The translations under genes were made by a program, and so were the position numbers. Below, piece by piece: positions 25,725 through 34,380 of a DNA stretch of 64,000 nucleotides. The notes beneath the pieces are model-generated. The model was not told the DNA's origin. It worked only from the letters and a program-made list of their open reading frames with translations, and searched no databases. Within the stretch, counting starts at the first letter, position 1. The number at the start of each line of letters is the position of its first letter. The stretch spans positions 992,001 to 1,056,000 of the forward strand of contig NZ_VIGB01000003.1 of NCBI RefSeq assembly GCF_006636205.1. Direction: 5' to 3'. This DNA is from Kitasatospora acidiphila. Its GTDB lineage: Bacteria > Actinomycetota > Actinomycetes > Streptomycetales > Streptomycetaceae.

Positions 25725-28721
25725 TCAGCTCGTGGTCGAGAGGCCGGTGGGGTGGTTCGGTCCCGGAACGGGCTCCAGCAGCCTGAGCACTTCCGCCGCG
25801 TGGTCGCACAGCGCGGCCCGGTGCGGTCGGCCGGTCTTGGCCAGCAGGCTGGCCACGTGCTTCTCGACCGTGCGGGGCGAGATGAACAGCCGCTGCGCGA
25901 TCTCCTGGTTGCCCAGCCGATGGAGCAGCAGGAGGAACACCTCGTACTCGCGAACCGTCAGGCCCTGGCGCCGCAGCTCGGCCGGCACCGCCGCGGTGCC
26001 GGTGCGGCGCTGCGGAACGGCCGCGCCCGCCCGCCGCAGCAGCTCGCGGCAGGCGCCGGCGACCGAGGGGACGGCGGCGGTGTGGAAGTACTCCTCGGCG
26101 CCGCGCAGCCACTCCACCGGATCGCCCCAGCCGTCCGCCAGGGCGGCCTCCGCGACCAGCCGCAGCCCGAGCCGGTGGGCCATCAGGAACGGCGCGCCGG
26201 CTCGGCCCGCCTCGGCAACGGCCTCCAGCGCGGCGGCGGTTCGCCCGGCCCGCCCCTCGTGCACCGCGTGCGCCAGCCGCTCGAACTGGCGGTTCCAGGG
26301 CAGCGCGGCGGCCGGATGGGCGGCCGCGGCGGCGTGCTCCGCCGGATCGGCCTGCCCGGACAGGGCCCGCAGCAGCGGCCGCAGGCCGTAGCGGCCGCTG
26401 AGGTAGAAGACCGAGGGGTTCTGGTCCTCCCAGGCCAGCGCGCGGTCCAGTTCGCCCAGTGCCTCCCGGCGGTCCTCCTCCAGCAGCGCACAGACCGCTC
26501 GGCTGCCGAAGACGAGGGGCAGTTGCAGCGACCTCTCGCCGTCCCAGCGGCGGAACTCGGCGAGTTCCCGCTCCATCTCGCGCCGCCGTCCCCGGTGCGC
26601 GGCGAGCGCCGCCCGGGTGAGCAGCACGAGTTGGTGGTTGTCGGCGTTGCGCAGCCTGGCGGTGGCCTCGACGCAGCGGTCCGTCAGGTCGCGGGCGGTG
26701 GCGTACTCGCCGCGCAGGACCGCCTGGATGGCCAGGGTGGCCTCGGCGGTGTGCATCAGCACCAGGGCGCCGTGGCGCAGGGCCGCGCGGTGGGCGCGCT
26801 GCAGCCGGGCGGAGGAGCCGCTGCGCAGGAACTCGTTGGCGCCGAGCCGCAGCAGGAGGGTCACCTGCCAGGTGGTCAGCCCGTGTTCGGTGGCCAGCGC
26901 GAGGCCGCGTTCCAGGCAGGCGTCGGCCCGGTCGAAACCGTGCCGGCGCTCGAACAGGGCCAGCAGGTCCCAGGCCTGGCAGGCGACTTCGGCGAGCCCG
27001 GCCTGTTCGGCGCCGGCGGCGGCTCGGCGCGCCAGCCGTTCCGCTTCGGCGGCCCGGTCGGTACCGGTCCGTTCCACGCCGGCGAACACCAGGTACGCCT
27101 CGACCACATCCACCGCCGGCGTCTGGGCGGCGCTGTCGAAGCCGCCGAGCAGGCCGCGGACGTGCTGCACCCGGGTGGCGGCGTCCTGGTACCGCGAGGC
27201 GGTGACGGCGGCCCAGGCGAGCCGGGTGTGCAGCGCGACGGTGCGGGCGGCGTCGAGCGCCCCCGGTCCGGCTTCCGGCAGCGCCTCGGCCAGGGTGAGC
27301 GCGCGGTCCAGCTGGCCGGTCTCGATCAGTGTGTAGACCAGCTGTTCGGCCACCGGTGTCCGGTCGGCGGCCGCGGCGGGATCGGCGAGCAGCTCGTGGG
27401 CCTGCTCCAGCAGCGCGACGGCGGAGTTGACGGCTCCACCGGCCCGCGCCGCCCGCGCGGCCTCGGCGTAGCGCAGCGCGGCCGCCCGGGTGTCCCCGGC
27501 CGTCAACCGCAGTGCCGCGACCTGCGGGCACCACTCGCCGGGCAGGCCCGGGTGGGCGCGTTCGACGGCGTCGGCGGCCTGGGAGGCGATGGCCGCCCGC
27601 TCGGAGGGGAGCAGTTGGGCGAGCAGTGCCTCGGCGGTCAGTGCGTGCCGGAACTCGTACCAGTCGCCCACCGGGCCGCTGGGCGAGATCAGTTGGGCGT
27701 CGATGCCGGCCCGCAGGTGGACCAGCAGGTCGCGGTCGTCCAGTCCGGTGACCAGCTTGAGCACGGGGAGCGAAAAGCGTCGCCCGAGCACGGCGGCGCG
27801 CTCCAGCATGGTCCGCCCGGCCGGGCTGAGGCGGGCGGCGCGCTGGGCCACGCTGTGCACCACGGTGGTCGGTACGTCGATGCCCAGGTCGCCGCGGATC
27901 TGCCAGTCGCCGGCCGGCCCACGGCTCAGCCCGCCCGCGCTGACCATGCCGCCGAGCAGTTCCTCGACCACGAAGGGGTTGCCCTCGGCATCGCGGACCA
28001 GCCGGTCGGCCACCTCCGCGGGCAGCTGTCCGTCGCCGATCGCGAGCGCGGCGGCGGCCATGGTGCGGACCTCGTCGGCGGTCAGCGGTCGCAGCTCGGT
28101 GAGTACGGCGGTCCGGCGCAGGGCCGCGGTCCGGGCCAACTCGCCGGCCTGGTCCGCGTCGGGGCGCAGGGTGGCCACCAGGCAGACGGGCAGGTTGCGG
28201 AGGTTGTCGCAGAGGTACTCCAGGACGGCCAGGGTCTCGGCTTCGGCGTCGTGCAGGTCCTCGATGACCAACAGGCAGCCGGGCTGCCGGTGTTGACCCA
28301 GGTCGCGCCCGATCGCGAGCAGCAGGCGCAGCACCGCCTCGGCGGTCTCGAACAGCGAGGCGGGTTCGCCGGCCGGTTCAGCGGTGCGCCACTCGGGCAG
28401 CAGGTTGCCCAACGCGGAGCGGTACGGCACCAGTTCGGGGCTCTGCGGCGGTCCGCCGAGCCGGAAGTAGGAGAGCAGGGCCTCGGCGATCGGGCGGAAC
28501 GGCATGGTCGCCCCGGTGGTCGCGGCCCGGCCGCGCAACACGGCCAGGCCGCTCGAGAACGCGCGGTACGCGCACTCGGCGGCCAGCCGCGACTTGCCGA
28601 TCCCGGCCTCGCCGAGCAGGAACACTGCCCGGCCCTCCCCTTGCCGTGCGGCGGCGAGGCAGGCGTCCAGAAGCGTGAGCTCATCGCCCCGACCCACCAC
28701 CACCGGTGATGTGATGAGCAT
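25725..28721 (-). CDS. LAL-type LuxR regulator with AAA ATPase domain
   Basis: The 998-residue protein starts at ATG 28721. A P-loop NTPase domain has Walker A GEAGIGKS at residues 37-44 and Walker B-like CLLVIEDLHDAEAETL; a long helical-repeat middle part follows (about 400-900), and a LuxR HTH closes the protein (LTVREYEVFLLL to GRPHRAALCDHAAEVLRLLE). Large ATP-binding LuxR (LAL/MalT-like) proteins are often pathway-specific activators of antibiotic clusters. It lies 120 bp after the class II lanthipeptide precursor gene in the same direction, so it is the likely regulator of that locus. Length is usual for the class (900-1000). Confidence 0.88.
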   Translation of the reverse strand: MLITSPVVVGRGDELTLLDACLAAARQGEGRAVFLLGEAGIGKSRLAAECAYRAFSSGLAVLRGRAATTGATMPFRPIAEALLSYFRLGGPPQSPELVPYRSALGNLLPEWRTAEPAGEPASLFETAEAVLRLLLAIGRDLGQHRQPGCLLVIEDLHDAEAETLAVLEYLCDNLRNLPVCLVATLRPDADQAGELARTAALRRTAVLTELRPLTADEVRTMAAAALAIGDGQLPAEVADRLVRDAEGNPFVVEELLGGMVSAGGLSRGPAGDWQIRGDLGIDVPTTVVHSVAQRAARLSPAGRTMLERAAVLGRRFSLPVLKLVTGLDDRDLLVHLRAGIDAQLISPSGPVGDWYEFRHALTAEALLAQLLPSERAAIASQAADAVERAHPGLPGEWCPQVAALRLTAGDTRAAALRYAEAARAARAGGAVNSAVALLEQAHELLADPAAAADRTPVAEQLVYTLIETGQLDRALTLAEALPEAGPGALDAARTVALHTRLAWAAVTASRYQDAATRVQHVRGLLGGFDSAAQTPAVDVVEAYLVFAGVERTGTDRAAEAERLARRAAAGAEQAGLAEVACQAWDLLALFERRHGFDRADACLERGLALATEHGLTTWQVTLLLRLGANEFLRSGSSARLQRAHRAALRHGALVLMHTAEATLAIQAVLRGEYATARDLTDRCVEATARLRNADNHQLVLLTRAALAAHRGRRREMERELAEFRRWDGERSLQLPLVFGSRAVCALLEEDRREALGELDRALAWEDQNPSVFYLSGRYGLRPLLRALSGQADPAEHAAAAAHPAAALPWNRQFERLAHAVHEGRAGRTAAALEAVAEAGRAGAPFLMAHRLGLRLVAEAALADGWGDPVEWLRGAEEYFHTAAVPSVAGACRELLRRAGAAVPQRRTGTAAVPAELRRQGLTVREYEVFLLLLHRLGNQEIAQRLFISPRTVEKHVASLLAKTGRPHRAALCDHAAEVLRLLEPVPGPNHPTGLSTTS

Positions 28722-28785
28722 GTGCAGAGGCTATCGCCAGTTCTGACGATCCGCCAGAACATGGACAGGTCTGGGTCGCACGGGA

Positions 28786-28842
28786 TCACTGGCCGGTGAC
28801 GCTGCGGGTGGGAACGGAGAGGTGAGCGTGCAGTACCGGATC
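28786..28842 (-). pseudogene. Degenerate second copy of the lanthipeptide core sequence
   Basis: This 57-bp stretch is a near copy of the last 19 codons of the precursor gene directly beside it (28841-28897). Relative to the intact copy it carries a one-base insertion near its start, a one-base loss in a C run and several substitutions. Its middle part is therefore out of frame; it would read VLHAHLSVP, with no Cys, before returning to SVTGQ and a stop. It looks like a tandem duplication of the core region that has decayed. Confidence 0.7.
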
Positions 28843-29050
28843 AGTGCCCGGTGACGCTGCAGGTGGGGAACGGAGAGGTGAGCGTGCAGTACGGGTCGAT
28901 GGCGGGAGCGGGCAGGGCGGCGAGCAGCCGGGCCCGGCGGCCGACCGTCGCGCTGGTGGCGAGCCGGATCTCGCCGGCCGGGTGGGCGGGCCCGCTCCAG
29001 GCCGCGGTAGCCGGGCTCTGCCAGCCGGTGGCCGGTGTGTCATTGCTCAT
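28841..29050 (-). CDS. Probable class II lanthipeptide precursor (LanA)
   Basis: This 69-residue peptide starts at ATG 29050 behind GAAGGAGCAG, only 30 bp after the LanM stop on the same strand. The C-terminal part, IDPYCTLTSPFPTCSVTGH (from residue 51), has Cys55 and Cys64 and six Ser/Thr (56, 58, 59, 63, 65, 67), which fits a small core with up to two lanthionine/methyllanthionine rings. The two cysteines are the only ones in the peptide. The leader (1-50) is not acidic as in many LanA and has no clear Gly-Gly cleavage site; LLAALPAPA could be the processing region. Position beside LanM and the core composition are the main support; leader type is unusual. Confidence 0.68.
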   Translation of the reverse strand: MSNDTPATGWQSPATAAWSGPAHPAGEIRLATSATVGRRARLLAALPAPAIDPYCTLTSPFPTCSVTGH

Positions 29051-29080
29051 CGGACTGCTCCTTCGTGGGGTGGTGGGTCG

Positions 29081-32000
29081 TCAGTTGTGCGGGTTCGCGG
29101 GGTGCAGCAGGAGGACCGACGGGACGCGGCTGCCGAAGCCGAGCCTGAGCAGCCCGTACCCGATGCCGGCCAGTCCGGCCAGCAGCCCGGGGCTGCTGAC
29201 CGCGTCGGGCGTGCCGCAGCGCGGGCCGAACCGGTCGAGTCCGGCCAGCAGTGCGCCTGCCCGGGGCACCACGGCCCCGGGATCGGCCAGGCCCGCCGCA
29301 CCGGCGGTGAGCAGCAGCTCGATGGCGCCGGTCGCGCCGTGGCAGAGGCTGTGATCGCCGACGGTGCGCGAGGCGGCGGCTGCGACGGCGCGGTCCAGCA
29401 GGGCGGCCAGTGCGGGGTCGGCGGTCGCGGTGCCGCTGTCGGCCAGGGCCAGTGCGGTCCCTGACGGTCCGTCGCACCAGCCGGTGCCGACGGCGGCGGT
29501 GGCCTCCCGGTCGGCTGCCGTGTGCAGCGCTGCCAGGCCCGCCGCGGCGTGCCGGGCCGTGCCGCCGGCCGCGGCGTACCGCAGCAGCGCCCAGCCGATG
29601 CCGGCCGCGCCGCTGCGGAAGCCGCCGGACGGGAGGTCCTCGGGCGCCCGGGCGGCGAGCCGGTCGGCGCAGGCGAGGGCGGCCCGGGCGGCGCGCGCGG
29701 AGCCGGTGCTCCGCTGGACGGCGAGCATCGCGGCCAGGCATCCGGCGTCGCCGTCCAGCAGCCCGGCCTCTTCGGCCGGTCCGGTCGTCAGCCCGGCCTC
29801 TTCGGCCGGTCCGGTCGTCAGGTCGACCGCCATGGCCGCCAGGTCGACGGCGGTGTCGGCCCAGGCGGCGATTTCGCCGTCGTCCAGCAGGGCGGCGAGC
29901 CGGCTGAGCGCGTAGGCGATCCCGCCGAGGCCGGCGAAGCCGGCGCCGATGGCCGTCAGGTCGCCCGGCCGGTCGGCCAGCGCGGTGAGCAGGCTGGGGA
30001 CGGGGGTCAGCGTGCGCCTGGCCGCCGAGGTGAACCGCTCGGTGCCGGTGAGCGCGGCGAGTTGGGCCAGGAAGAGCGCGGTGCCGCAGTATCCGTGGGG
30101 CAGGCCGGCGCCCTGCGGCAGGATCGCCCAGAGTCGGTCGTCGAGCGGTTCCAGGCCGAGCCAGTTCACCCGGCGGCCGTCGTCGTGCGCGTCGGCCAGG
30201 ATCCGGTCGGCGATCCCGCAGGCGGCTGCCAGCAGCCGCTCCGGGTCGGGGACCGTCGCGGCCAGTGGACTGGGCGGCGGTGCGGCGGTGGCGTGGTGGC
30301 CGGTGCGGCGGGTGGCGAGCGCGGCGCGGATCACCCATTCCTGGTCGGACCGGTCGGTTCGGTTCATCGTGGCGAGCCGGCGCTCGGCGCGGGCCAGACC
30401 GGATTCCTTGACCAGCCCGGTGGCCGTGCGGGTGCCCGCCGTCAGTTCGGTGCTGCCGGGCCGGCAGCCGACCAGCGGGACGTCGCCCGCCCAGAGCGCG
30501 GCCGACTCGGCGCCGGTCAGCGGGTGCGGCGCCGGTTCCACGGACGGGTCCCGCCACAGGGTGTCGAGCAGCCGGTCGCGTTCCAGGGCGTCGCGCAGCA
30601 CGTCGGGGTGGGTGGACTCGTCGAGCAGGGTGGCGTACCAGTGGGTGGGGCGCAGCACGGCCCGGGTCTCGTCGGCCGCGAAGCCGGCCAACAGGCCGTC
30701 GGGGCCGGTCAGTTCGTCGCGATGGGCGAGGATGGCGTCGTAGCCGTCGCGGAAGCCGTCGAGCAGTGCCTCGGTGTGCCCGCCCGGGTCGGCGTCGATG
30801 CCCGCCAGCCGCGGCCGGTTGGCCGCGCCCTGGAACACGCCGGTGGTGCGGACCAGGCGCATCTCGTCGGTGGCGGGCGCGTCCCAGCCGGTGACGTCGT
30901 TCGGCAGCGGGGTGTCGCGGTCTCCGCCGAGCGCGGAGAGGTCGAGGGTGCCGTGCTCGCCGGCCACCAGGCAGGGCAGCAGCGCGGTCCGGTAGACGGA
31001 GGACTGGAAGGCCGCCAGGGCGGGGTCGTCCGCCGCCGGCTGAGCCGGGGCGGGGTGGAAGAGCGTCTCCAGGTCCACCAGGACCGGCTGGTCCGCGCAG
31101 GCGAGCAGGTTCTCGAAGTGGACGTCGGTGCCCCCGAGGGCGTGGACCAGGGCCAGCAGTGTGCCGAGCCGCCGGTAGAACCGGCCGACCTGCGCCTGGT
31201 CGGTGCACGGCGCGGCGGCAGCGTGCTCCACCCAGCCGTAACCGGGCCGCTCAAGTACGGCCAGGGTCCGCAGGTCCAGGCCGGGCAGCCGGGAGTTGAG
31301 CCAGCGGACGGTGTCGTTGAAATGGCGGTGCACGGCGAGCGGACGGGGTTTGAGGACCGCTCTGGCGCCGTGCTCGAAGCGCAGGACGGCGACCGATCGG
31401 CCGCCGCGGTGGCGGTCGCCGGCCCCGGTGGTCACCTCGACCAGCCGGCCCGGGTCGGCGCCCGCGAGGAGTGCTCCGACCAGCGCGGTCCGGTCGGCGC
31501 ACAAGCGCTCCAGCAGTTCGGACCAGGCCGCCACGGCCTGGTCGCAGCACTGCGCCAACAGCCGGGCCAGCACCGGGTATTCGGTGAGCAGGGCGCGCAG
31601 GCTAGGCCGCGCCGAGGTCTGCCGGACGAAGTCCGCGAACCGCCGCTCGGGCGTACCGCCCTGCAGCCGCCCGGCCACCCGCAGCACATTGAGCTCCAAC
31701 ACCAGGGTCCGCCGTGCCAGTTGGACCAGTGCCGCGCCCAACTGATCGGTGAAGCAGCGGCGCAGGGCCGCCAGATCGGCCAGGGCGCCGAGGCCGGCCT
31801 GCTCGGCGGCCCGCAGCAGCCGCTCGGCCGCCGTCTCGGTGAACGGCGCGAGCACCGCCGCGAAGCCTTCCGACCAGGAGCCGTCGCCCGGCGGCAGCGC
31901 CGGGTCGAGCGGAGCGGCCGCGATCGCCCGCTCGACCGTGCCGACCCAGGGCGGCTCGCCGATCCGGGCCGCCAGCGCCGCGGGCTCCTCGGCGAGCAGG

Positions 32001-32182
32001 GCGCACAGCCCGTTCTCGTCCAGCCCGAGGTCGGCCAGCCGGGCCCTGAAGAGCGCGGCCGACGGGTAGTCGCGGCGCCACAGCCCGGTCAAGTCACCCG
32101 GGTCGGCGGCGGGTTGCGGGGGTGCCGGCAGCCGCTCGGCCAGCGCCACGCCGCCCGCCCACCAGGTCTGCGGATCGGTCAT
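29081..32182 (-). CDS. lanM: Class II lanthipeptide synthetase LanM
   Basis: About 1033 residues from ATG 32182 (an in-frame ATG at 32194 is also possible; neither has a clear Shine-Dalgarno). The N-terminal dehydratase domain has the kinase-like GGRSVAVLRFEHGARAVLKPRPL and GGTDVHFENLLA motifs of LanM; the C-terminal cyclase carries all three zinc ligands, Cys in GWCDGPSG and Cys-His in SLCHGATG. The enzyme dehydrates Ser/Thr in the precursor and adds Cys thiols to form (methyl)lanthionines. The downstream 69-aa gene is the natural substrate candidate. A perfect 30-bp tandem duplication at 29761-29820 adds LTTGPAEEAG twice between the dehydratase and cyclase parts. No LanT transporter is adjacent. 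Confidence 0.92.
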   Translation of the reverse strand: MTDPQTWWAGGVALAERLPAPPQPAADPGDLTGLWRRDYPSAALFRARLADLGLDENGLCALLAEEPAALAARIGEPPWVGTVERAIAAAPLDPALPPGDGSWSEGFAAVLAPFTETAAERLLRAAEQAGLGALADLAALRRCFTDQLGAALVQLARRTLVLELNVLRVAGRLQGGTPERRFADFVRQTSARPSLRALLTEYPVLARLLAQCCDQAVAAWSELLERLCADRTALVGALLAGADPGRLVEVTTGAGDRHRGGRSVAVLRFEHGARAVLKPRPLAVHRHFNDTVRWLNSRLPGLDLRTLAVLERPGYGWVEHAAAAPCTDQAQVGRFYRRLGTLLALVHALGGTDVHFENLLACADQPVLVDLETLFHPAPAQPAADDPALAAFQSSVYRTALLPCLVAGEHGTLDLSALGGDRDTPLPNDVTGWDAPATDEMRLVRTTGVFQGAANRPRLAGIDADPGGHTEALLDGFRDGYDAILAHRDELTGPDGLLAGFAADETRAVLRPTHWYATLLDESTHPDVLRDALERDRLLDTLWRDPSVEPAPHPLTGAESAALWAGDVPLVGCRPGSTELTAGTRTATGLVKESGLARAERRLATMNRTDRSDQEWVIRAALATRRTGHHATAAPPPSPLAATVPDPERLLAAACGIADRILADAHDDGRRVNWLGLEPLDDRLWAILPQGAGLPHGYCGTALFLAQLAALTGTERFTSAARRTLTPVPSLLTALADRPGDLTAIGAGFAGLGGIAYALSRLAALLDDGEIAAWADTAVDLAAMAVDLTTGPAEEAGLTTGPAEEAGLLDGDAGCLAAMLAVQRSTGSARAARAALACADRLAARAPEDLPSGGFRSGAAGIGWALLRYAAAGGTARHAAAGLAALHTAADREATAAVGTGWCDGPSGTALALADSGTATADPALAALLDRAVAAAASRTVGDHSLCHGATGAIELLLTAGAAGLADPGAVVPRAGALLAGLDRFGPRCGTPDAVSSPGLLAGLAGIGYGLLRLGFGSRVPSVLLLHPANPHN
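29761..29820. repeat. Perfect 30-bp tandem duplication inside lanM
   Basis: 29761-29790 and 29791-29820 are identical. In frame on the minus strand they encode the 10-residue unit LTTGPAEEAG twice. Perfect identity suggests a very recent slippage event, or positive tolerance in a loop of the cyclase domain. Confidence 0.9.
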
Positions 32183-32216
32183 GCCCGAGAGCATGCCAGC
32201 GCGCGGGCGGGTGCCG

Positions 32217-32236
32217 TATGGGGGCCGGCCCCCATA
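32217..32236. promoter_or_regulatory. 20-bp perfect palindrome between lanM and the SARP gene
   Basis: TATGGGGGCCGGCCCCCATA is symmetric over its full length. It lies 35 bp upstream of the lanM start and about 96 bp before the divergent SARP start, an ideal place for an operator controlling both. Confidence 0.7.
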
Positions 32237-32331
32237 TTCCGGGGTGGACGGCGACCGCGGCCGGGCCGGAGCGCGGAATGCGGGGGCCGCTACCCATGGG
32301 AAGCCGGTGCCCGGCGGGCCACGCTCGGTCC

Positions 32332-33137
32332 ATGAATCCGAAAACTTCGGCGCTGCCGATCAACGACGTACGGATCAGCGTGCTCGGCCCGGTCACCGCC
32401 CTGGTGGGCGGCGTGCGGGTCCCCCTCGGCGGGCGTCGGCCGAAGGCGCTGCTGGCCGCGCTGCTGCTGGCCGAGGGGCGCTGGTCTCGGAGGAGCAGCT
32501 GATCGACGCGGTCTGGGACGACCGCCTGCCGGAGAAGCCCCGGCAGGCCCTGCACACCTACATCGCCGACCTGCGGCGGGTGTTGGAGCCTCGGCGGCGG
32601 TCCCGGGAGGAGCCGTTGGTGCTGCGGCGCCGACCGGCCGGCTATGCGCTCGCGGTCGATCCCTGGGCGGTGGACGCGCGCCGGTTCGGCGAGCTGGTGC
32701 TGGCCGCCCACCGCGCGTCCACCATCGGGCAGCCGGCCGAGGCGAGGAGTTGGGCCGACCAGGCACTGGGCCTGTGGACCGGCCCGGCCTACGCGGACCT
32801 GGCGGACGCCCGCTTCCTGTGCGCCGAGATCAGCCGGTTGGAGGAGCTGCGCTCGCTCGCCCGCGAGGTGCGGGTCGCGGCCCGGCTCGCCCTCGGCGAG
32901 CACCGGCTCTCGCTGCTGGAGAGCCGGGCCCTGACGACCGAGTACCCGCTGCGCGAGTCCGGGTGGGCGCTGTGGGCGCTGGCGCTGTACCGTTCCGGGC
33001 GGCAGGCCGAGGCGCTGGAGGCCCTCGGGGCCGCCCGTCGGCTGCTGCGCGAGCAACTCGGGGCCGACCCCGGCCCGGAGTTGACGCTGCTCACGCAGCG
33101 GGTGCTGGCCCATGATCCGGTACTGCTGGAGAAGTGA
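32332..33137 (+). pseudogene. SARP/BTAD transcriptional regulator broken by a frameshift
   Basis: From ATG 32332 the first frame gives the start of an OmpR-like winged helix (DVRISVLGPVTALVGG, VPLGGRRPKALLAALLLAEGR) but stops at 32500-32502. From about 32484 a second frame continues the same domain without a gap (VSEEQLIDAVWDDRLPEKPRQ, TYIADLRRVLEP) followed by the BTAD domain to 33137. The join is at 32481-32483, where one base appears to be missing. If repaired the protein would be about 268 residues, the size of small SARP activators of antibiotic clusters. Either a real loss of function or a sequencing error. It is divergent to lanM and converges with the MFS gene, overlapping it by 47 bp. 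Confidence 0.8.
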
Positions 33138-34380
33138 CGCCGACTCGGTCGGCCTTCGGCTCGGCGGCCCGGGGCGCCGCCACGTCCAGCCCCCGGCCCA
33201 GCACGACGGTCAGCGCGCAGCACGCGAACAGCCCGGCGACCACGCCGAGCGCGCTGCGCGCACCGCCGGTCTGCACCAGCACTCCGGCGGCGAGCGGCGC
33301 GAGCGGCTGCAGCGCGCTGCCGATGAACGAGCTGGTGCCGGTCACCCGGCCGTACACCTCGTAGTCCACCAGCTGCATCGTGGTCGCCCCGATCGCCGCA
33401 CCCACCACCGGTCCGAGCAGCAGCACCGCGGCCAGTGCGCCGCCGAGCGCCACCGGTCCGCCGACCAGCGCCGCGACCGCGGCCGCCAGCAGCCGCACCA
33501 GGCAGACGGCCAGCATCAGCCGCCGCAGCCCGAGTCGCCGGTAGACCCAGGGGGCCACCGTCGAGCCGGCCAGACCGGCGGCCGCGGCGGCGGACAGCGA
33601 GAGGCCCACGCCGCCCCCGCCGGCCCCGGGCCGCAGCAGCACCACGAACAGCAGCATCGAGACGGCGGGGTTCGCGAGTTGTGAGTACACCAGGGTGCTG
33701 CGCAGGAACGGCGTGGTGCGCAGCACCCGCAGGCCTTCCCGCAGTCGGGGCCGCTCGGGGCGCCCGGTCCGCTCGTCCGGTGCGGGCGCTGCCCCGGCCG
33801 GCAGGCCGCGGACCGCGACCAGCGAAGCGGCGTACGTCAGGGCGTCGGTCAGGAACGGCACCGCCCGGCCGGCGGCGAAGAGCGCGCCGCCGACGGCCGG
33901 GCCCACGATGCTCGCCGTGTAGCCGCGGATCTGGTTGACCGAGACCGCCTCCGGCAGCTGGTCGGCCGGTACGACGGTCCGCAGCATCTTGCCCGCGGCC
34001 GGTCCGAAGGGCATCGACGCCGCATTGGCGACCACCACGGCCAGGGCCAGCAGCCAGAACGGCGTGCGGTGGAGCAGCGCGCCCGCCGCGATCGTGCCGA
34101 CCGCGACCAGCCGGACCGTGTCGCAGGCGAGCAGGACCCGCCGCGGCGGGTACCGGTCGGCCAGCTGCCCCGCGGGCATGGACGTCAACCAGGTGGTCAG
34201 GAAGGTGAGCGTGCCGAGCACACCGGCCTCGGCGGCCGAGCCGCTGGCGGCCACCGCCAGCATGGGCAGCGCCAGGACGGTGACCGAGCTGCCCAGGTCG
34301 GAGGTGAACTGGCCGATCCACATCCGCCGGAAGGCGGGGTTGCCGCTGATCGCGGCGAACCGCCGCCCCGGCAGCCTCAT
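33091..34380 (-). CDS. MFS exporter in the class III lanthipeptide operon
   Basis: The 429-residue protein begins at ATG 34380, overlapping the stop of the synthetase gene in a TCAT (ATGA) junction, so translation is coupled. It has about 12 membrane helices of the MFS_3/enterobactin-exporter type (RRMWIGQFTSDLGSSVTVLALPMLA, QLADRYPPRRVLLACDTVRL). Coupling to the lanthipeptide synthetase suggests that it exports the peptide or a precursor, in place of the ABC transporter more often found with class III systems. Its 3' end overlaps the 3' end of the broken SARP gene on the other strand. Confidence 0.85.
   Translation of the reverse strand: MRLPGRRFAAISGNPAFRRMWIGQFTSDLGSSVTVLALPMLAVAASGSAAEAGVLGTLTFLTTWLTSMPAGQLADRYPPRRVLLACDTVRLVAVGTIAAGALLHRTPFWLLALAVVVANAASMPFGPAAGKMLRTVVPADQLPEAVSVNQIRGYTASIVGPAVGGALFAAGRAVPFLTDALTYAASLVAVRGLPAGAAPAPDERTGRPERPRLREGLRVLRTTPFLRSTLVYSQLANPAVSMLLFVVLLRPGAGGGGVGLSLSAAAAAGLAGSTVAPWVYRRLGLRRLMLAVCLVRLLAAAVAALVGGPVALGGALAAVLLLGPVVGAAIGATTMQLVDYEVYGRVTGTSSFIGSALQPLAPLAAGVLVQTGGARSALGVVAGLFACCALTVVLGRGLDVAAPRAAEPKADRVGVTSPAVPDHGPAPAA

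Noticed and set aside
25642..27534. Upstream extension of the alpha/beta hydrolase frame through the LAL gene
   Set aside because: It is an off-frame reading of the LAL regulator on the same strand, Arg/Gly rich, without motifs. The hydrolase domain begins at 25629.
28786..29043. Alternative 85-aa minus-strand ORF overlapping the class II precursor
   Set aside because: It is the neighbouring frame of the precursor, rich in Arg/Pro/Ala as antisense and off-frame actinomycete ORFs are, with no Cys-rich end. Only its last 19 codons are interesting, as the decayed core copy.
32482..32502. Programmed frameshift in the SARP gene
   Set aside because: There is no slippery heptamer at the junction and SARP genes are not known to use recoding, so mutation or sequencing error is more likely.
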